DNA of 50,385 bases from CAZKSN01 sp964555585 (GTDB lineage Bacteria > Bacillota_I > Bacilli_A > RF39 > UBA660). Where the stretch lies: the NCBI GenBank assembly GCA_964555585.1, contig CAZKSN010000008.1, forward strand, positions 1-50,385. Reading direction: 5' to 3'. A program made the position numbers and the translations under genes. The notes under the pieces were generated by a model. The model ran no database searches and had not been told where the DNA came from. It saw only the letters and a program-made list of their open reading frames with translations. Of this stretch, positions 16,429 to 25,229 are shown piece by piece. Positions within the stretch are counted from its first letter, which is position 1. The number at the start of each line of letters is the position of its first letter.

Positions 16429-17216
16429 GTAAATTTCTAATAATACCTAATGATAAAAATATAGATAGTTATAATTTTAATTCTTTTATTTTACCTTTAA
16501 AAGACTACAGTATTGGATTTGATATATATTTTAATACAAAGGAAATTAACAGTTTATCAAATAAATATAATATATATATAATAATTAATAAATTTTTACA
16601 TAAAGATGAAATTAAAAAAATTGAAAAAATAATAAAAAGTTTAAATAATATTAAGGGATATTTTATTGAAGATTTAGGTTTAACCGATATTATTGATAAA
16701 GATATGACTGTAATAAATCAAAATCATATAATAAATAATTATAGTTCAATAAATTATTTAAATAAAAAAGGATTTAAAGATATAGTGGTTTCTAATGAGT
16801 TAACATATCATGAGTTAGAAGAGATAAGAAATAATACAAAATCAAATTTATATTACTTCTATATCAATAAAAATATTATTATGTATTCCAAAAGAAAACT
16901 TATATCAAATTATAATGAATTTTATAATTTGAAATCTAAAAATAATACTTATATACTGAATAACAGTCAAAAGAAATTAATTATCAAGGAGGAAAAAGAG
17001 CAGACAATTATATATAATTATAATGCTTTTTGTGCCAGTAAATACATGGATGTTTTAAAAAAATATGATTTTTTAATAGTAAACCTATCCAATATGAATA
17101 AAGAGGAAAGCAATATAATATTAAATAACATAAGCAGCAATAATTTACATGAATTAATAAAATGTGACTATTACTTTTTGGAAAATGATATTAAATATAA
17201 GGTGAAGGATATATGA
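16413..17216 (+). CDS. Divergent U32-family protein, TrhP1 (YrrN)-like
   Basis: This 267-residue protein sits where Bacillus has yrrN (trhP1), between trmR and trhP2. Its pattern parallels the neighbouring U32 protein: IYIIINKFLHKDEIKKIEK matches the VTVNMLFHNNDIKKLDK segment, and NIIMYSKRKLISNY aligns with CTSYSGRCVLSNY. The Cys residues of the classical U32 motif are absent, which fits the short YrrN type rather than the catalytic type. It is extremely Asn/Ile/Lys-rich. It overlaps trmR by 16 nt and trhP2 by ATGA, so it is firmly embedded in the wobble-uridine hydroxylation operon. The role is inferred from position and remote similarity. Confidence 0.65.
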   Translation: MSKNLSKFLIIPNDKNIDSYNFNSFILPLKDYSIGFDIYFNTKEINSLSNKYNIYIIINKFLHKDEIKKIEKIIKSLNNIKGYFIEDLGLTDIIDKDMTVINQNHIINNYSSINYLNKKGFKDIVVSNELTYHELEEIRNNTKSNLYYFYINKNIIMYSKRKLISNYNEFYNLKSKNNTYILNNSQKKLIIKEEKEQTIIYNYNAFCASKYMDVLKKYDFLIVNLSNMNKEESNIILNNISSNNLHELIKCDYYFLENDIKYKVKDI

Positions 17217-18394
17217 GAAAAATAGAATTATTAGCTCCAGCAGGAGATTTGGACAGATTAAAATGGGCACTAAGATATGGAGCTGATGCTGTATATATTG
17301 GTGGACTTGATTATAGTTTAAGAGCAAATGCAAATAATTTTAGTATAATTGATTTAAGAAAAGCAGTAACTTTTGCTCATAAATTAAATAAAAAAGTATA
17401 TGTTACTGTAAATATGCTATTTCATAACAACGATATAAAGAAGCTGGATAAATACTTATTACAGTTAAATAAAATCAATGTAGATGCTGTTATATTAAGT
17501 GATTTAGCAGTAGTAGAAGCTATGAATAGATTAAAAATAGAAATACCTATGTATTTGTCCACTCAGGAGTCCACAACCAATCATAAAGCAGTAAAATTTT
17601 GGAAAGACATGGGTATAAAAAGAATTATATTGGCACGTGAATGCTCAAAAGAGGATATAATAGATATTAAGAAGAATATTGATGTTGAATTGGAAGTATT
17701 CATCCATGGAGCAATGTGCACCAGTTACAGTGGAAGATGTGTCTTGTCAAATTATATTACCCTAAGAGATTCAAACAGAGGTGGATGCAGTCAAGTATGT
17801 AGATTTATATTTGATATAGATGATAATAAAGAAAAATTCTCTATGAGTTCAAAGGATTTAAATTTAGTAGATTACATCAGTGAACTGATTGATATTGGAG
17901 TTGATTCATTAAAAGTTGAAGGCAGAATGAAAAGTTTATATTACATTGCAACCGTTATAGATGCATATAGAAATATTATAGATAAAAAATTAGAGAATAC
18001 TCTGAGTAAAAAAGTAATAAAATATTATAAAAATATTTTAAACAGATGTGCCAACAGAGAAAATATAGCACAATTTTATAACAAGAAACCTGGAGTAAAT
18101 GAACAATACTTCTCAGGTAGAGATGAAGTATCAAATCAAGATTTTTTAGCAGTGGTAAAATCCTATGATAAAAAAAGTAAAACTGCTACTGTTGAACAAA
18201 GAAATTATTTTAAAGTAGGGGATGAAATTGAAGTTTTCGGGCCAAATACAGAGGTTTTCAGTTTTAAAGTAAAATCAATCATAAACAACAAGGATATTGA
18301 AGTGGAAGCCGCAAATCACCCTCAAGAAATACTGAAAATTCATATACCAAAAGAAGTAAAAGAGTATGATATAATTAGGGTCAAATTAACTTGA
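17213..18394 (+). CDS. tRNA wobble-uridine hydroxylation protein TrhP2 (peptidase U32 family)
   Basis: This 393-residue member of peptidase family U32 begins ELLAPAGDLDRLKWALRYGADAVYIGG, as the family does. The signature EVFIHGAMCTSYSGRC lies at about 163-178, followed by GGCSQVCRF near 194-202. In Bacillus YrrO (TrhP2), with YrrN, is needed for prephenate-dependent 5-hydroxyuridine at tRNA position 34, which TrmR then methylates. The four Cys residues probably bind an Fe-S cluster (known for relatives). The last codons contain the -35 of the greA promoter. Confidence 0.88.
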   Translation: MRKIELLAPAGDLDRLKWALRYGADAVYIGGLDYSLRANANNFSIIDLRKAVTFAHKLNKKVYVTVNMLFHNNDIKKLDKYLLQLNKINVDAVILSDLAVVEAMNRLKIEIPMYLSTQESTTNHKAVKFWKDMGIKRIILARECSKEDIIDIKKNIDVELEVFIHGAMCTSYSGRCVLSNYITLRDSNRGGCSQVCRFIFDIDDNKEKFSMSSKDLNLVDYISELIDIGVDSLKVEGRMKSLYYIATVIDAYRNIIDKKLENTLSKKVIKYYKNILNRCANRENIAQFYNKKPGVNEQYFSGRDEVSNQDFLAVVKSYDKKSKTATVEQRNYFKVGDEIEVFGPNTEVFSFKVKSIINNKDIEVEAANHPQEILKIHIPKEVKEYDIIRVKLT

Positions 18395-18419
18395 CATTTA
18401 TTATTAAATATAGTAAAAT
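18391..18419 (+). promoter_or_regulatory. greA promoter
   Basis: A perfect TTGACA (18391-18396), a 17-nt spacer and TAAAAT (18414-18419). The -35 overlaps the stop codon of the upstream gene. Confidence 0.85.
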
Positions 18420-18448
18420 ATTTTTTAACCAAAGGAGAGATTTACATA

Positions 18449-18922
18449 ATGAAAAATAAAGAAATTTTTCTAACTAGTGAAGGCTATTTAGAATTAGAAA
18501 ACGAGTTAAATTATTTAAAATTAGAAAAAAGACCAGAGGTAATGCAAATTTTAAAAGAAGCTAGAGCTTTTGGTGACTTATCTGAAAATGCAGAATATGA
18601 TGCTGCTAGAGCAGAACAAGAGAATTTGGAAAAAAGAATTAAAGAAATAGAATATTCACTTGAACATGCTACTATTATTGATGATAAGGAAAAGAATTCT
18701 GATACAGTTGGAATTGGAAACACAGTTCAGCTGCAGTATGATGGTGAAGCTGATATTGAAGAATATAGAATAGTTGGAAGTGCTGAGGCAGATCCATTTA
18801 ACAATAAAATATCTAATGAAAGTCCAATAGCCGCTGCTATTATAAATAAGAAAGTCGGAAGTACAGTTGAAGTTTGTTCACCAGATGGTGTATATAAAGT
18901 TAAAATAGTTAAGATAGCTTAA
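18449..18922 (+). CDS. greA: Transcription elongation factor GreA
   Basis: GreA binds stalled RNA polymerase through the secondary channel and triggers cleavage of backtracked RNA. The 157 residues have the normal length: an N-terminal coiled coil (about 8-78) with the tip segment FGDLSENAEYDAAR carrying the acidic residues, and a C-terminal FKBP-like domain ending SPDGVYKVKIVKI. AAAGGAGAG precedes the ATG with about 10-nt spacing. It has its own strong promoter and a hairpin after the stop codon; greA next to the trhP operon is the usual Bacillus arrangement. Confidence 0.95.
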   Translation: MKNKEIFLTSEGYLELENELNYLKLEKRPEVMQILKEARAFGDLSENAEYDAARAEQENLEKRIKEIEYSLEHATIIDDKEKNSDTVGIGNTVQLQYDGEADIEEYRIVGSAEADPFNNKISNESPIAAAIINKKVGSTVEVCSPDGVYKVKIVKIA

Positions 18923-18947
18923 AAGAACAAAATAATTTGTTCTTTTA
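18921..18947. terminator. Hairpin after greA
   Basis: An 11-bp perfect stem, AAAAGAACAAA with TTTGTTCTTTT, and a 4-nt loop; only four T follow, so it may be a leaky terminator letting some transcription reach trigger factor. Confidence 0.75.
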
Positions 18948-18975
18948 ACATTTCAATAATATTCAAGGAGGATTT

Positions 18976-20220
18976 ATGAAAAAAAGTTATATTATAAAAT
19001 TAGAGGGAAAAGAATGGGAAAATTGTTTAGACAAATCTTTCAAAAAAAGAATTAAAGATGTAAAAATTGACGGTTTCAGAAAAGGTCAGGCTTCAAAAGA
19101 TTTATATATTAAAAAATTTGGAGTTGAATCATTATATATGGACGCTATTGATGTGGCATTGCCAATTATGTATGACAAGTTATTGGATAACAAAGATACT
19201 ATTAAACCAGTAGCTTCTCCAACAATTGATATTAAGAATATAAATCTGGATGCATTAGAAGTTGAATTTACCTTAGTGTCTTCTCCTGAAGTAAAATTAG
19301 GCAACTATAAAGATTTAAAAATTAAAAAAGAAAAAGTTGAAGTAACTAAAGCTGAAATAGAACATGAAATAGAACATTTAAAGGAACAGTTCGTTGAACT
19401 AAGAGTTATTGATAAAGCTGGAGAAGTTAAGAATGATCATGTGGTTATTATTGATTTTGAAGGTAAAATAGACGGTAAAGCCTTTGATGGCGGTAAAGCT
19501 GAGAAATATTCTTTAACTATAGGAAGCAGCTCTTTCATACCTGGATTTGAAGAAGCTGTAATCGGTATGAAAATCAATGAAGAAAAAGATATTAATTTAA
19601 AGTTTCCAGAAAATTATCATGTATCTGAACTAAAGGATAAAGCTGTTGTATTCAGAGTAAAACTTCATGAGATAAAAGAAAGAGTAATGCCTGAAATTAA
19701 TGATGAATTTTTTAAGGATTTGAATATTCCTGAAGTTGATTCACTGGAAAAATTAGAAAATGAAATAAAAGAAAATATAAATGTTCAAAAATCCAGAAAA
19801 GTAGAAGATGAACATTTAATGAAATGTCTGGATACTGTTGTCAAAAATTCAAAATTTGATGTACCTGAAGAAATGATTACTGATGAAGTTGAAAGAATGA
19901 TTAAAAACTTTTCTAATCAATTATCAATGCAGGGAATGAATATTGATAAATATCTAGAGATGACTAAATCAAAAATAGAAGATTTAAAATCACAAATGGC
20001 TCCTGAAGCTAAAAAAAGAATCAGTTATCGTTTAGTGATAGATGCAGTTGTTGAAAAAGAAAAAATTGATGTAACAAAAGATGAAATTAAAGCTGAAATT
20101 GAAAAATTATCAAAAGCTTATAATATGAAAAAAGAAGAACTTTTAAAAAATCTTGGCGGTGAGGACATTATAAAATATGATATTAAGGCTAAAAAAGCAA
20201 TTGATATAATTACAAAATAA
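18976..20220 (+). CDS. tig: Trigger factor
   Basis: This is a ribosome-bound chaperone that receives nascent chains. The 414 residues hold the N-terminal ribosome-binding domain with GFRKGQAS at about 34-41 (usual signature GFRxGxxP; Pro is replaced here), the FKBP peptidyl-prolyl isomerase domain at about 150-235 (DHVVIIDFEGKIDGKAFDGG and IPGFEEAVIGM) and the C-terminal helical arms. Length is near normal. AAGGAGG lies 6-7 nt before the ATG. It has no obvious separate promoter apart from read-through past the greA hairpin. It ends at a terminator shared with the convergent pilus ATPase gene. Confidence 0.95.
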   Translation: MKKSYIIKLEGKEWENCLDKSFKKRIKDVKIDGFRKGQASKDLYIKKFGVESLYMDAIDVALPIMYDKLLDNKDTIKPVASPTIDIKNINLDALEVEFTLVSSPEVKLGNYKDLKIKKEKVEVTKAEIEHEIEHLKEQFVELRVIDKAGEVKNDHVVIIDFEGKIDGKAFDGGKAEKYSLTIGSSSFIPGFEEAVIGMKINEEKDINLKFPENYHVSELKDKAVVFRVKLHEIKERVMPEINDEFFKDLNIPEVDSLEKLENEIKENINVQKSRKVEDEHLMKCLDTVVKNSKFDVPEEMITDEVERMIKNFSNQLSMQGMNIDKYLEMTKSKIEDLKSQMAPEAKKRISYRLVIDAVVEKEKIDVTKDEIKAEIEKLSKAYNMKKEELLKNLGGEDIIKYDIKAKKAIDIITK

Positions 20221-20262
20221 AAGATGAATTAGAACTCCATATGTTCTATATCATCTTTTTTA
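20217..20262. terminator. Bidirectional terminator shared by tig and the pilus ATPase gene
   Basis: An outer stem AAAAGATGA with TCATCTTTT and an inner stem TAGAAC with GTTCTA form a long hairpin with A/T runs on both flanks. The last codons and the stop codon (20229-20231) of the minus-strand ATPase gene lie inside it. Confidence 0.8.
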
Positions 20263-21509
20263 TTTATCATTTCCACAGCTTTTATACTTGTTTTTAAATT
20301 ATCTTCATGATATGAAGAAATATCATTTTCCAAGTCTATTATTTTCAAGATTTCTTCAAATGAAGTTTCACCAATCACAACTTTCTGTAGTCCATCCTGT
20401 AATAATGTAATAACATCACTGGTATAAACTAAATGTCTTAAATCTTTCTTTGAAGTAGAATTAACTATTGCTTCCTTTATAGCATCATTGATTTGTAACA
20501 CTTCCAGGATTGCTATACGATCTCTATATCCATGAGCACAGGCCTCACAGCCGGTTTTACTGGCTTCATACATTTCATTAACATCCTGATTCAACACCAT
20601 CTTGAATACTTTCTTTTCATAGTCAGTGGTAGTTCTTTTTTTTCTACATTTAACACATAGTTTTCTGGCCAATCTTTGAGAAATAATACCGGTTAAAGCA
20701 CTACCAAGCAGATATCTTTCAATTTCCATGTCTGTTAAACGTTCAATTGTATTTAAAGAGTTGTTTGTATGTATAGTGGACAATACCAGGTGACCAGTAA
20801 TACTTGCTCTAACAGCAATTCTTGCAGTTTCATCATCTCTGATTTCTCCGATCATTATAATATTTGGATCCTGTCTTAAAATACTACGTAAAACAAAAGA
20901 GAAAGTCAATCCGATTTCAGACTGAACCTGAACCTGGTTGATACCAGGAATATCCATTTCTATAGGATCTTCAACTGAGATGATATTAACATCCTCTGTA
21001 TTAAGTTTTTGTAAAATGGAGTAAACAGTGGTACTTTTACCAGTACCAGTTGCTCCAGTTACCAATATAATTCCATTGGGAGATGCAATAATCTTTTTTA
21101 TTTTATTTAAACTGTTTTCACTAAACCCTAGATTATCCAAGCCTTCCAAACTTTTTGAATAGTCAAGAATACGAATAACTATTTTTTCTCCATTATTTGT
21201 AGGTAAGCTTGAAACACGAAGATCCAGAAATTTTTCTCCGACTTTACTTTTAATTGCTCCATCTTGAGGAAGTCTAGTCTCCATTATATTCATTCCCGCT
21301 ATCATTTTTATACGAGAAGTCATATTTCTTTTATACTGGCCAGGTACAGTGCCATAATCAAATAATATACCATCAACCCTTAATCTGATTTTTATATCAT
21401 CTTTAGTAGGGTCAAAGTGTATATCTGAGGCATTTCTATTAACGGCATCTAAAATTATATCATTAGCTATCTCAACGATAGGAATTTTTTCAAATTCAAA
21501 TTCTCTCAT
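20229..21509 (-). CDS. GspE/PilB-type secretion and pilus assembly ATPase
   Basis: This hexameric motor ATPase drives assembly of type IV pili, competence pseudopili or a type II secretion pseudopilus at the membrane. The 426 residues show the Asp-box region ASDIHFDP near 27-34, Walker A GATGTGKSTTVY (about 152-163), Walker B IIMIGEIRDDETA (about 217-229) with the catalytic Glu, and a tetra-Cys zinc site (CVKC near 290, CEAC near 335) typical of GspE/PilB and ComGA. The large N-terminal GspE domain is missing, making it ComGA-sized plus a tail. It is divergent from a prepilin gene. No other pilus genes are in the window. Confidence 0.9.
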   Translation of the reverse strand: MREFEFEKIPIVEIANDIILDAVNRNASDIHFDPTKDDIKIRLRVDGILFDYGTVPGQYKRNMTSRIKMIAGMNIMETRLPQDGAIKSKVGEKFLDLRVSSLPTNNGEKIVIRILDYSKSLEGLDNLGFSENSLNKIKKIIASPNGIILVTGATGTGKSTTVYSILQKLNTEDVNIISVEDPIEMDIPGINQVQVQSEIGLTFSFVLRSILRQDPNIIMIGEIRDDETARIAVRASITGHLVLSTIHTNNSLNTIERLTDMEIERYLLGSALTGIISQRLARKLCVKCRKKRTTTDYEKKVFKMVLNQDVNEMYEASKTGCEACAHGYRDRIAILEVLQINDAIKEAIVNSTSKKDLRHLVYTSDVITLLQDGLQKVVIGETSFEEILKIIDLENDISSYHEDNLKTSIKAVEMINKKDDIEHMEF

Positions 21510-21541
21510 ATGTACTAGCCTTTCTATTCTTTCATATTAAA

Positions 21542-21570
21542 ATTATATAATAATTGAAAGTATTATTCAA
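21542..21570 (-). promoter_or_regulatory. Promoter of the pilus ATPase gene
   Basis: On the minus strand TTGAAT (21570-21565), a 17-nt spacer and TATAAT (21547-21542) precede an AAAGG site and the ATG at 21509. It is back to back with the pilin promoter. Confidence 0.7.
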
Positions 21571-21577
21571 TAACTTT

Positions 21578-21605
21578 TTGATTTTTATTTCTATTATGAT
21601 ATAAT
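21578..21605 (+). promoter_or_regulatory. Promoter of the prepilin gene
   Basis: TTGATT (21578-21583), a 16-nt spacer and TATAAT (21600-21605) with an extended TGA before the -10. The two pilus genes share one divergent control region. Confidence 0.7.
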
Positions 21606-21632
21606 TTATCTATAGTATATTTGGAGGAAATT

Positions 21633-22004
21633 ATGAAAAAGGGATTTTCTATGATAGAACTGTTAATTGCAATGGCAATAATAATGCTTCTGTCAGTAAT
21701 GATATTTCCATCAATAATAAAAATGAGTAAGGATTCAAGACAAAAAGCCTATGATAAAAAAATAGAGTTAATATTGACTTATTCAAAAGAATGGGGATCC
21801 GATAATTTGGATTTATTAAGTGATGTATGCACTAATATATTTGTTAGAAATCTTATAGAGGACGGATATATAAAAGGAGATGCAGAAGACAATACTGTAT
21901 TGAAAAATCCAATTAATAATGATAGTATGAATAATATTATTGTATGTGTAACGTATGAAAACGAAGATGGAGTCTATAAAATAAAATCTTCAATAGTGGA
22001 GTGA
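21633..22004 (+). CDS. Type IV prepilin-like protein (ComGC/pseudopilin type)
   Basis: This 123-residue prepilin has the class III signal MKKGFSMIELLIAMAIIMLL: a short basic leader, cleavage before the residue after Gly4, and Glu at position 5 of the mature chain in the hydrophobic helix. The C-terminal part is a small globular domain with two Cys residues (VCTNIF and IVCVTY) that might form a disulfide. ATG 21633 follows TTGGAGGAAA; a TTG at 21621 is inside that site. It would be cleaved by a prepilin peptidase not encoded here and assembled by the divergent ATPase. The proS gene starts 4 nt after the stop codon. Confidence 0.85.
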   Translation: MKKGFSMIELLIAMAIIMLLSVMIFPSIIKMSKDSRQKAYDKKIELILTYSKEWGSDNLDLLSDVCTNIFVRNLIEDGYIKGDAEDNTVLKNPINNDSMNNIIVCVTYENEDGVYKIKSSIVE

Positions 22005-22008
22005 ATTT

Positions 22009-23703
22009 ATGAAATTAAAAAATAATTATTTTTTTACAATAAGAGAGAATGTAGCAGAAGAGGAAAGTACTAGTGGAAATTTACTTGTCAGAAGCGGAAT
22101 GATTAAGAAAGTTTCAAGTGGAGTTTATATGTATTTACCACTTGGCTTTAAAGTATTAGAAAATATAAATGGAATTATTAGAGAAGAAATGAACAAAATT
22201 GGTGCATTAGAAATACTGATGCCAGCTTTGATTCAGGAAGAAATATATGTTAAAAGCGGAAGAAGAAAGAATTTTGGTAAAGAAATGTTTACTTTAAAAG
22301 ACAGATTTGATAGAAACTTTGTGTTGGGACCTACGCATGAGGAATTATTTGCATTGGCCGCTTCCTTTAAAGTAAAGAGTTATAAAGATTTACACTTCAG
22401 CCTATACCAGATTCAAGATAAATTCAGAGATGAACCTAGACCAAGATATGGATTACTTAGAGTAAGAGAATTCTTTATGAAAGATGCTTATTCTTTTGAC
22501 AAAGATGAAGAAGGTTTAGATAAGAGCTACAAAGATATGGATAAGGCTTATTGCAACATATTTAACAGGTTAAATTTAAATTATATGAAAGTTAAATCTG
22601 ATACAGGAAGTATGGGAGGAATGTTGTCCGAAGAGTTTCAAGCATTGTCCTCAATCGGAGAAGATACTCTAGTATTTTGCGACAGCTGTGACTATACTTC
22701 AAATATAGATATCGCAGAGCGTGTATATGAAACAAGAGAAAGTAATGATGAACTTAAGGATAAAGAAGAAATATATACTCCTGATGCCAAGACAATAAAG
22801 GAAATTTCTGCATTGTTAAATGAAACTGAATCAAAATTCATAAAGACATTAATATATAAAGCTGATGAGGAATTCTATGCGGTTTTAGTTAGTGGAAATG
22901 ATGATGTGAATGAAATCAAACTTAAGAATACATTAAAAACTAAAAATATAGAACTAGCAAGTCAGGAAGAAGTAGAAAGTCTAAACTCTGTAATAGGCTT
23001 TGCAGGTCCAATTGGATTAAAGATTAAAATTGTTGCAGATAATCATATAAAAAATATAAGAAATGCAATAACAGGAGCTAATAAAATAAATTATCACATT
23101 AAAAACGTAAACATTAATAAAGATTTTACTCCAAGTTTATATTCAGACATTACCTTTGTTAAAGAAGGCTGTAAATGCCCTAAATGTGGCAAGCCTCTAA
23201 GATTTGAAAAAGGAATTGAAGTAGGAAATATATTCAAGTTAGGAACTAAATACAGTGAAGCTATGAATTTAATGTATACAGATGAAAATAATAAAATACA
23301 TCCGGTTGTAATGGGTAGTTACGGCATAGGTCCAGGAAGATGCATGGCAGCAATAGTTGAACAGAATAACGATGAAAAAGGAATAATATGGCCTATTGAA
23401 GTAGCTCCATTTAAAGTGGGAATAATTGTACTTAACAATAATGAAAATTCTTTAAAAGTTGCAAGTGACATATATAATGAATTAAATAATTTAAAAATAG
23501 ACACTCTCTTAGATGACAGAGATGAAAGAGCCGGAATTAAGTTCAATGACATGGACTTGATAGGAATTCCTATATGCATTATCATTGGCTCTAAGGTAAA
23601 TGAAGGTATCGTTGAAGTGAAATTAAGGAATAATAATATTAAGACTGATGTAAAAATGGAAAAATTAATAGAAAAAATAAAAGAAAGTTTAACTGTTAAA
23701 TAA
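22009..23703 (+). CDS. proS: Prolyl-tRNA synthetase
   Basis: ProS charges tRNA-Pro. The 564 residues fit the bacterial long form: class II motif 1 around GVYMYLPLGFKVLENI (about 43-58), motif 2 with FRDEPRPRYGLLRVREFFMKD (about 140-160), an INS/YbaK editing domain between motifs 2 and 3 (about 225-385) that clears Ala-tRNA-Pro, motif 3 GSYGIGPGRCMAAI (about 436-449), and the anticodon-binding domain at the end (LDDRDERAGIKFND). GGAGTGA at the end of the pilin gene is the ribosome binding site; no T-box leader is present, so it is co-transcribed with the pilin gene. Confidence 0.96.
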   Translation: MKLKNNYFFTIRENVAEEESTSGNLLVRSGMIKKVSSGVYMYLPLGFKVLENINGIIREEMNKIGALEILMPALIQEEIYVKSGRRKNFGKEMFTLKDRFDRNFVLGPTHEELFALAASFKVKSYKDLHFSLYQIQDKFRDEPRPRYGLLRVREFFMKDAYSFDKDEEGLDKSYKDMDKAYCNIFNRLNLNYMKVKSDTGSMGGMLSEEFQALSSIGEDTLVFCDSCDYTSNIDIAERVYETRESNDELKDKEEIYTPDAKTIKEISALLNETESKFIKTLIYKADEEFYAVLVSGNDDVNEIKLKNTLKTKNIELASQEEVESLNSVIGFAGPIGLKIKIVADNHIKNIRNAITGANKINYHIKNVNINKDFTPSLYSDITFVKEGCKCPKCGKPLRFEKGIEVGNIFKLGTKYSEAMNLMYTDENNKIHPVVMGSYGIGPGRCMAAIVEQNNDEKGIIWPIEVAPFKVGIIVLNNNENSLKVASDIYNELNNLKIDTLLDDRDERAGIKFNDMDLIGIPICIIIGSKVNEGIVEVKLRNNNIKTDVKMEKLIEKIKESLTVK

Positions 23704-23712
23704 AGGGCTTGT

Positions 23713-24459
23713 ATGAACAATATGATTTATGCAGTATTATTAACATTATTAGCTGGATTTTCAACCTTAATAGGAGCTTTATTAATTATATTAAATAAAA
23801 ATATAAAAAAAGAAAATATCATATATATTCTAGGTTTTTCAATTGGAATCATACTCTGTATAACATTTATTGAACTTATACCAGAAACATATGACAGTTT
23901 TAAGAGTAGTGTAGCACCTTTTTTAATTTTACCTTTAATATTAATTTCCATTTCAATTGGAATAGTTATTACAAATATTTTTGACAAACTTATTCATCAC
24001 CAAGAGCATAATTTATATCATGTTGGGATTTTAACAATGCTGTCAGTTTCTCTTCACAAACTTCCAGAGGCAATTTCACTTTTTTTAGTTGCTTTTACAG
24101 ATATAAAATTAGGACTGCTTATATTTTTAGGTGTATTCATTCATCATATACCTGAAGGTATAATGATATCTTCTTCAATCTTCTATGAAACAAAAAGTAA
24201 AATAAAGGCATTTAAATACACATTATTTTCATGTTTAATGAATCCTTTGGGAATTATCCTGGCAGTTTTATTTTCAAAATATTTCACAGATAATTTAATA
24301 TTAGGATTCTTATTTGGCATATCAAGCGGTATGTTGATTTTCCTATTGTTTAGAGAATTAATTCCAACCATAATAAAATATAAGCAATATCAAAAAACTG
24401 CTGTTTCATTCATAACAGGCATTGTATTTGTATATATACTTCATTTGTTTATTGGATAA
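23713..24459 (+). CDS. ZIP family divalent metal transporter (ZupT-like), copy 1
   Basis: This 248-residue inner-membrane transporter for zinc or related divalent metals has about eight helices. The metal-binding helices carry SLHKLPEAISLF (helix 4, near 116-127) and FIHHIPEGIMIS (helix 5, near 141-152), the ZIP signature. A His-rich loop (KLIHHQEHN, about 94-102) lies before helix 4. It begins 9 nt after proS and probably shares its transcript. A second gene of the same family lies at 45820-46572. Confidence 0.88.
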   Translation: MNNMIYAVLLTLLAGFSTLIGALLIILNKNIKKENIIYILGFSIGIILCITFIELIPETYDSFKSSVAPFLILPLILISISIGIVITNIFDKLIHHQEHNLYHVGILTMLSVSLHKLPEAISLFLVAFTDIKLGLLIFLGVFIHHIPEGIMISSSIFYETKSKIKAFKYTLFSCLMNPLGIILAVLFSKYFTDNLILGFLFGISSGMLIFLLFRELIPTIIKYKQYQKTAVSFITGIVFVYILHLFIG

Positions 24460-24522
24460 ATATAATTATTTGAAATAAATATGGAAATATAGTATAATAT
24501 AAAGTCGTAAAAGGGGGATATT

Positions 24523-25173
24523 ATGCTGCAATTTATATTATTCTTAGTATTATTATCTTTCTCTGGAAAAATTTTAGAATATGCACATGTTAACAGTATT
24601 TACAAGTATTTAGCAGATAACGGTTATAAAGTGGATAGGACCAAACTTAAAATGAGTTCCAAATCAGCTCTAATTCCAGGTTTCAATATGTTTTTTATTA
24701 TAAAGCAGGTTATGTCATTTAATTCCAATAAATATAGGTTTGCAGATAATTACAGAATAAAGGGATTTTTAATTCCTTTAAATAAGGAAGAAGAGCATTA
24801 TTACAATGAAAAACCTTCATTTGATAGAGCATATGAAATAAACTTAGGTATTAAAACTAAAGCTTTAAGTATTACTTATATTAATGATAATATTGATAGC
24901 AACACAATTTACTATGTAATAGAAAATGGGAATTATATCATTACAAAAGTTAAAGGTCCCGATAAAGATTTGTCAATAATAGAACTAAGATGCAGACTGC
25001 TGGAGGAATTAAACTATATTAAACCTTCCAAGGAAAATATAGAAGCTGCCGAAGTAAAGCAGGACAAACAGCCGCTTAAAAATTATTTGAGATTGAAAAA
25101 AGCTGAGATAAAGAGTGAAAATAACTTTGAAGATAAAGAAGGATACAGCTTAACTAGAAAAAAAGATAAATAA
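24523..25173 (+). CDS. Hypothetical membrane-anchored protein
   Basis: I do not recognise this 216-residue protein. It has a hydrophobic N-terminus (about 1-16), a second weakly hydrophobic stretch near 48-65 (ALIPGFNMFFIIKQVM), a beta-rich middle (SITYINDNIDSNTIYYVIENGNYII) and a charged, probably disordered, Lys/Glu-rich end. AGGGGGAT lies about 5 nt before the ATG, and a TATAAT element near 24494-24499 may be its promoter. It sits between the ZIP gene and mutS as a single gene; its stop codon lies inside the terminator at 25161-25186. Confidence 0.65.
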   Translation: MLQFILFLVLLSFSGKILEYAHVNSIYKYLADNGYKVDRTKLKMSSKSALIPGFNMFFIIKQVMSFNSNKYRFADNYRIKGFLIPLNKEEEHYYNEKPSFDRAYEINLGIKTKALSITYINDNIDSNTIYYVIENGNYIITKVKGPDKDLSIIELRCRLLEELNYIKPSKENIEAAEVKQDKQPLKNYLRLKKAEIKSENNFEDKEGYSLTRKKDK

Positions 25174-25186
25174 ATATCTTTTTTAT
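25161..25186 (+). terminator. Terminator before mutS, overlapping a coding end
   Basis: AAAAGATA (25161-25168), 6-nt loop and TATCTTTT (25175-25182) with more T. The stop codon of the upstream gene (25171-25173) lies in the loop. Confidence 0.75.
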
Positions 25187-25197
25187 TACTTTTTTTA

Positions 25198-25208
25198 TAT
25201 GTTATAAT
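25198..25208 (+). promoter_or_regulatory. Extended -10 promoter of mutS
   Basis: TATGTTATAAT, 21 nt before the ATG at 25230; the leader contains AAAGGTG. Confidence 0.7.
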
Positions 25209-25229
25209 ATATAAATAAAGGTGTTATAT

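Noticed and set aside
22004..22010. T-box leader before proS
   Set aside because: Only 4 nt separate proS from the pilin gene; there is no room for a leader.
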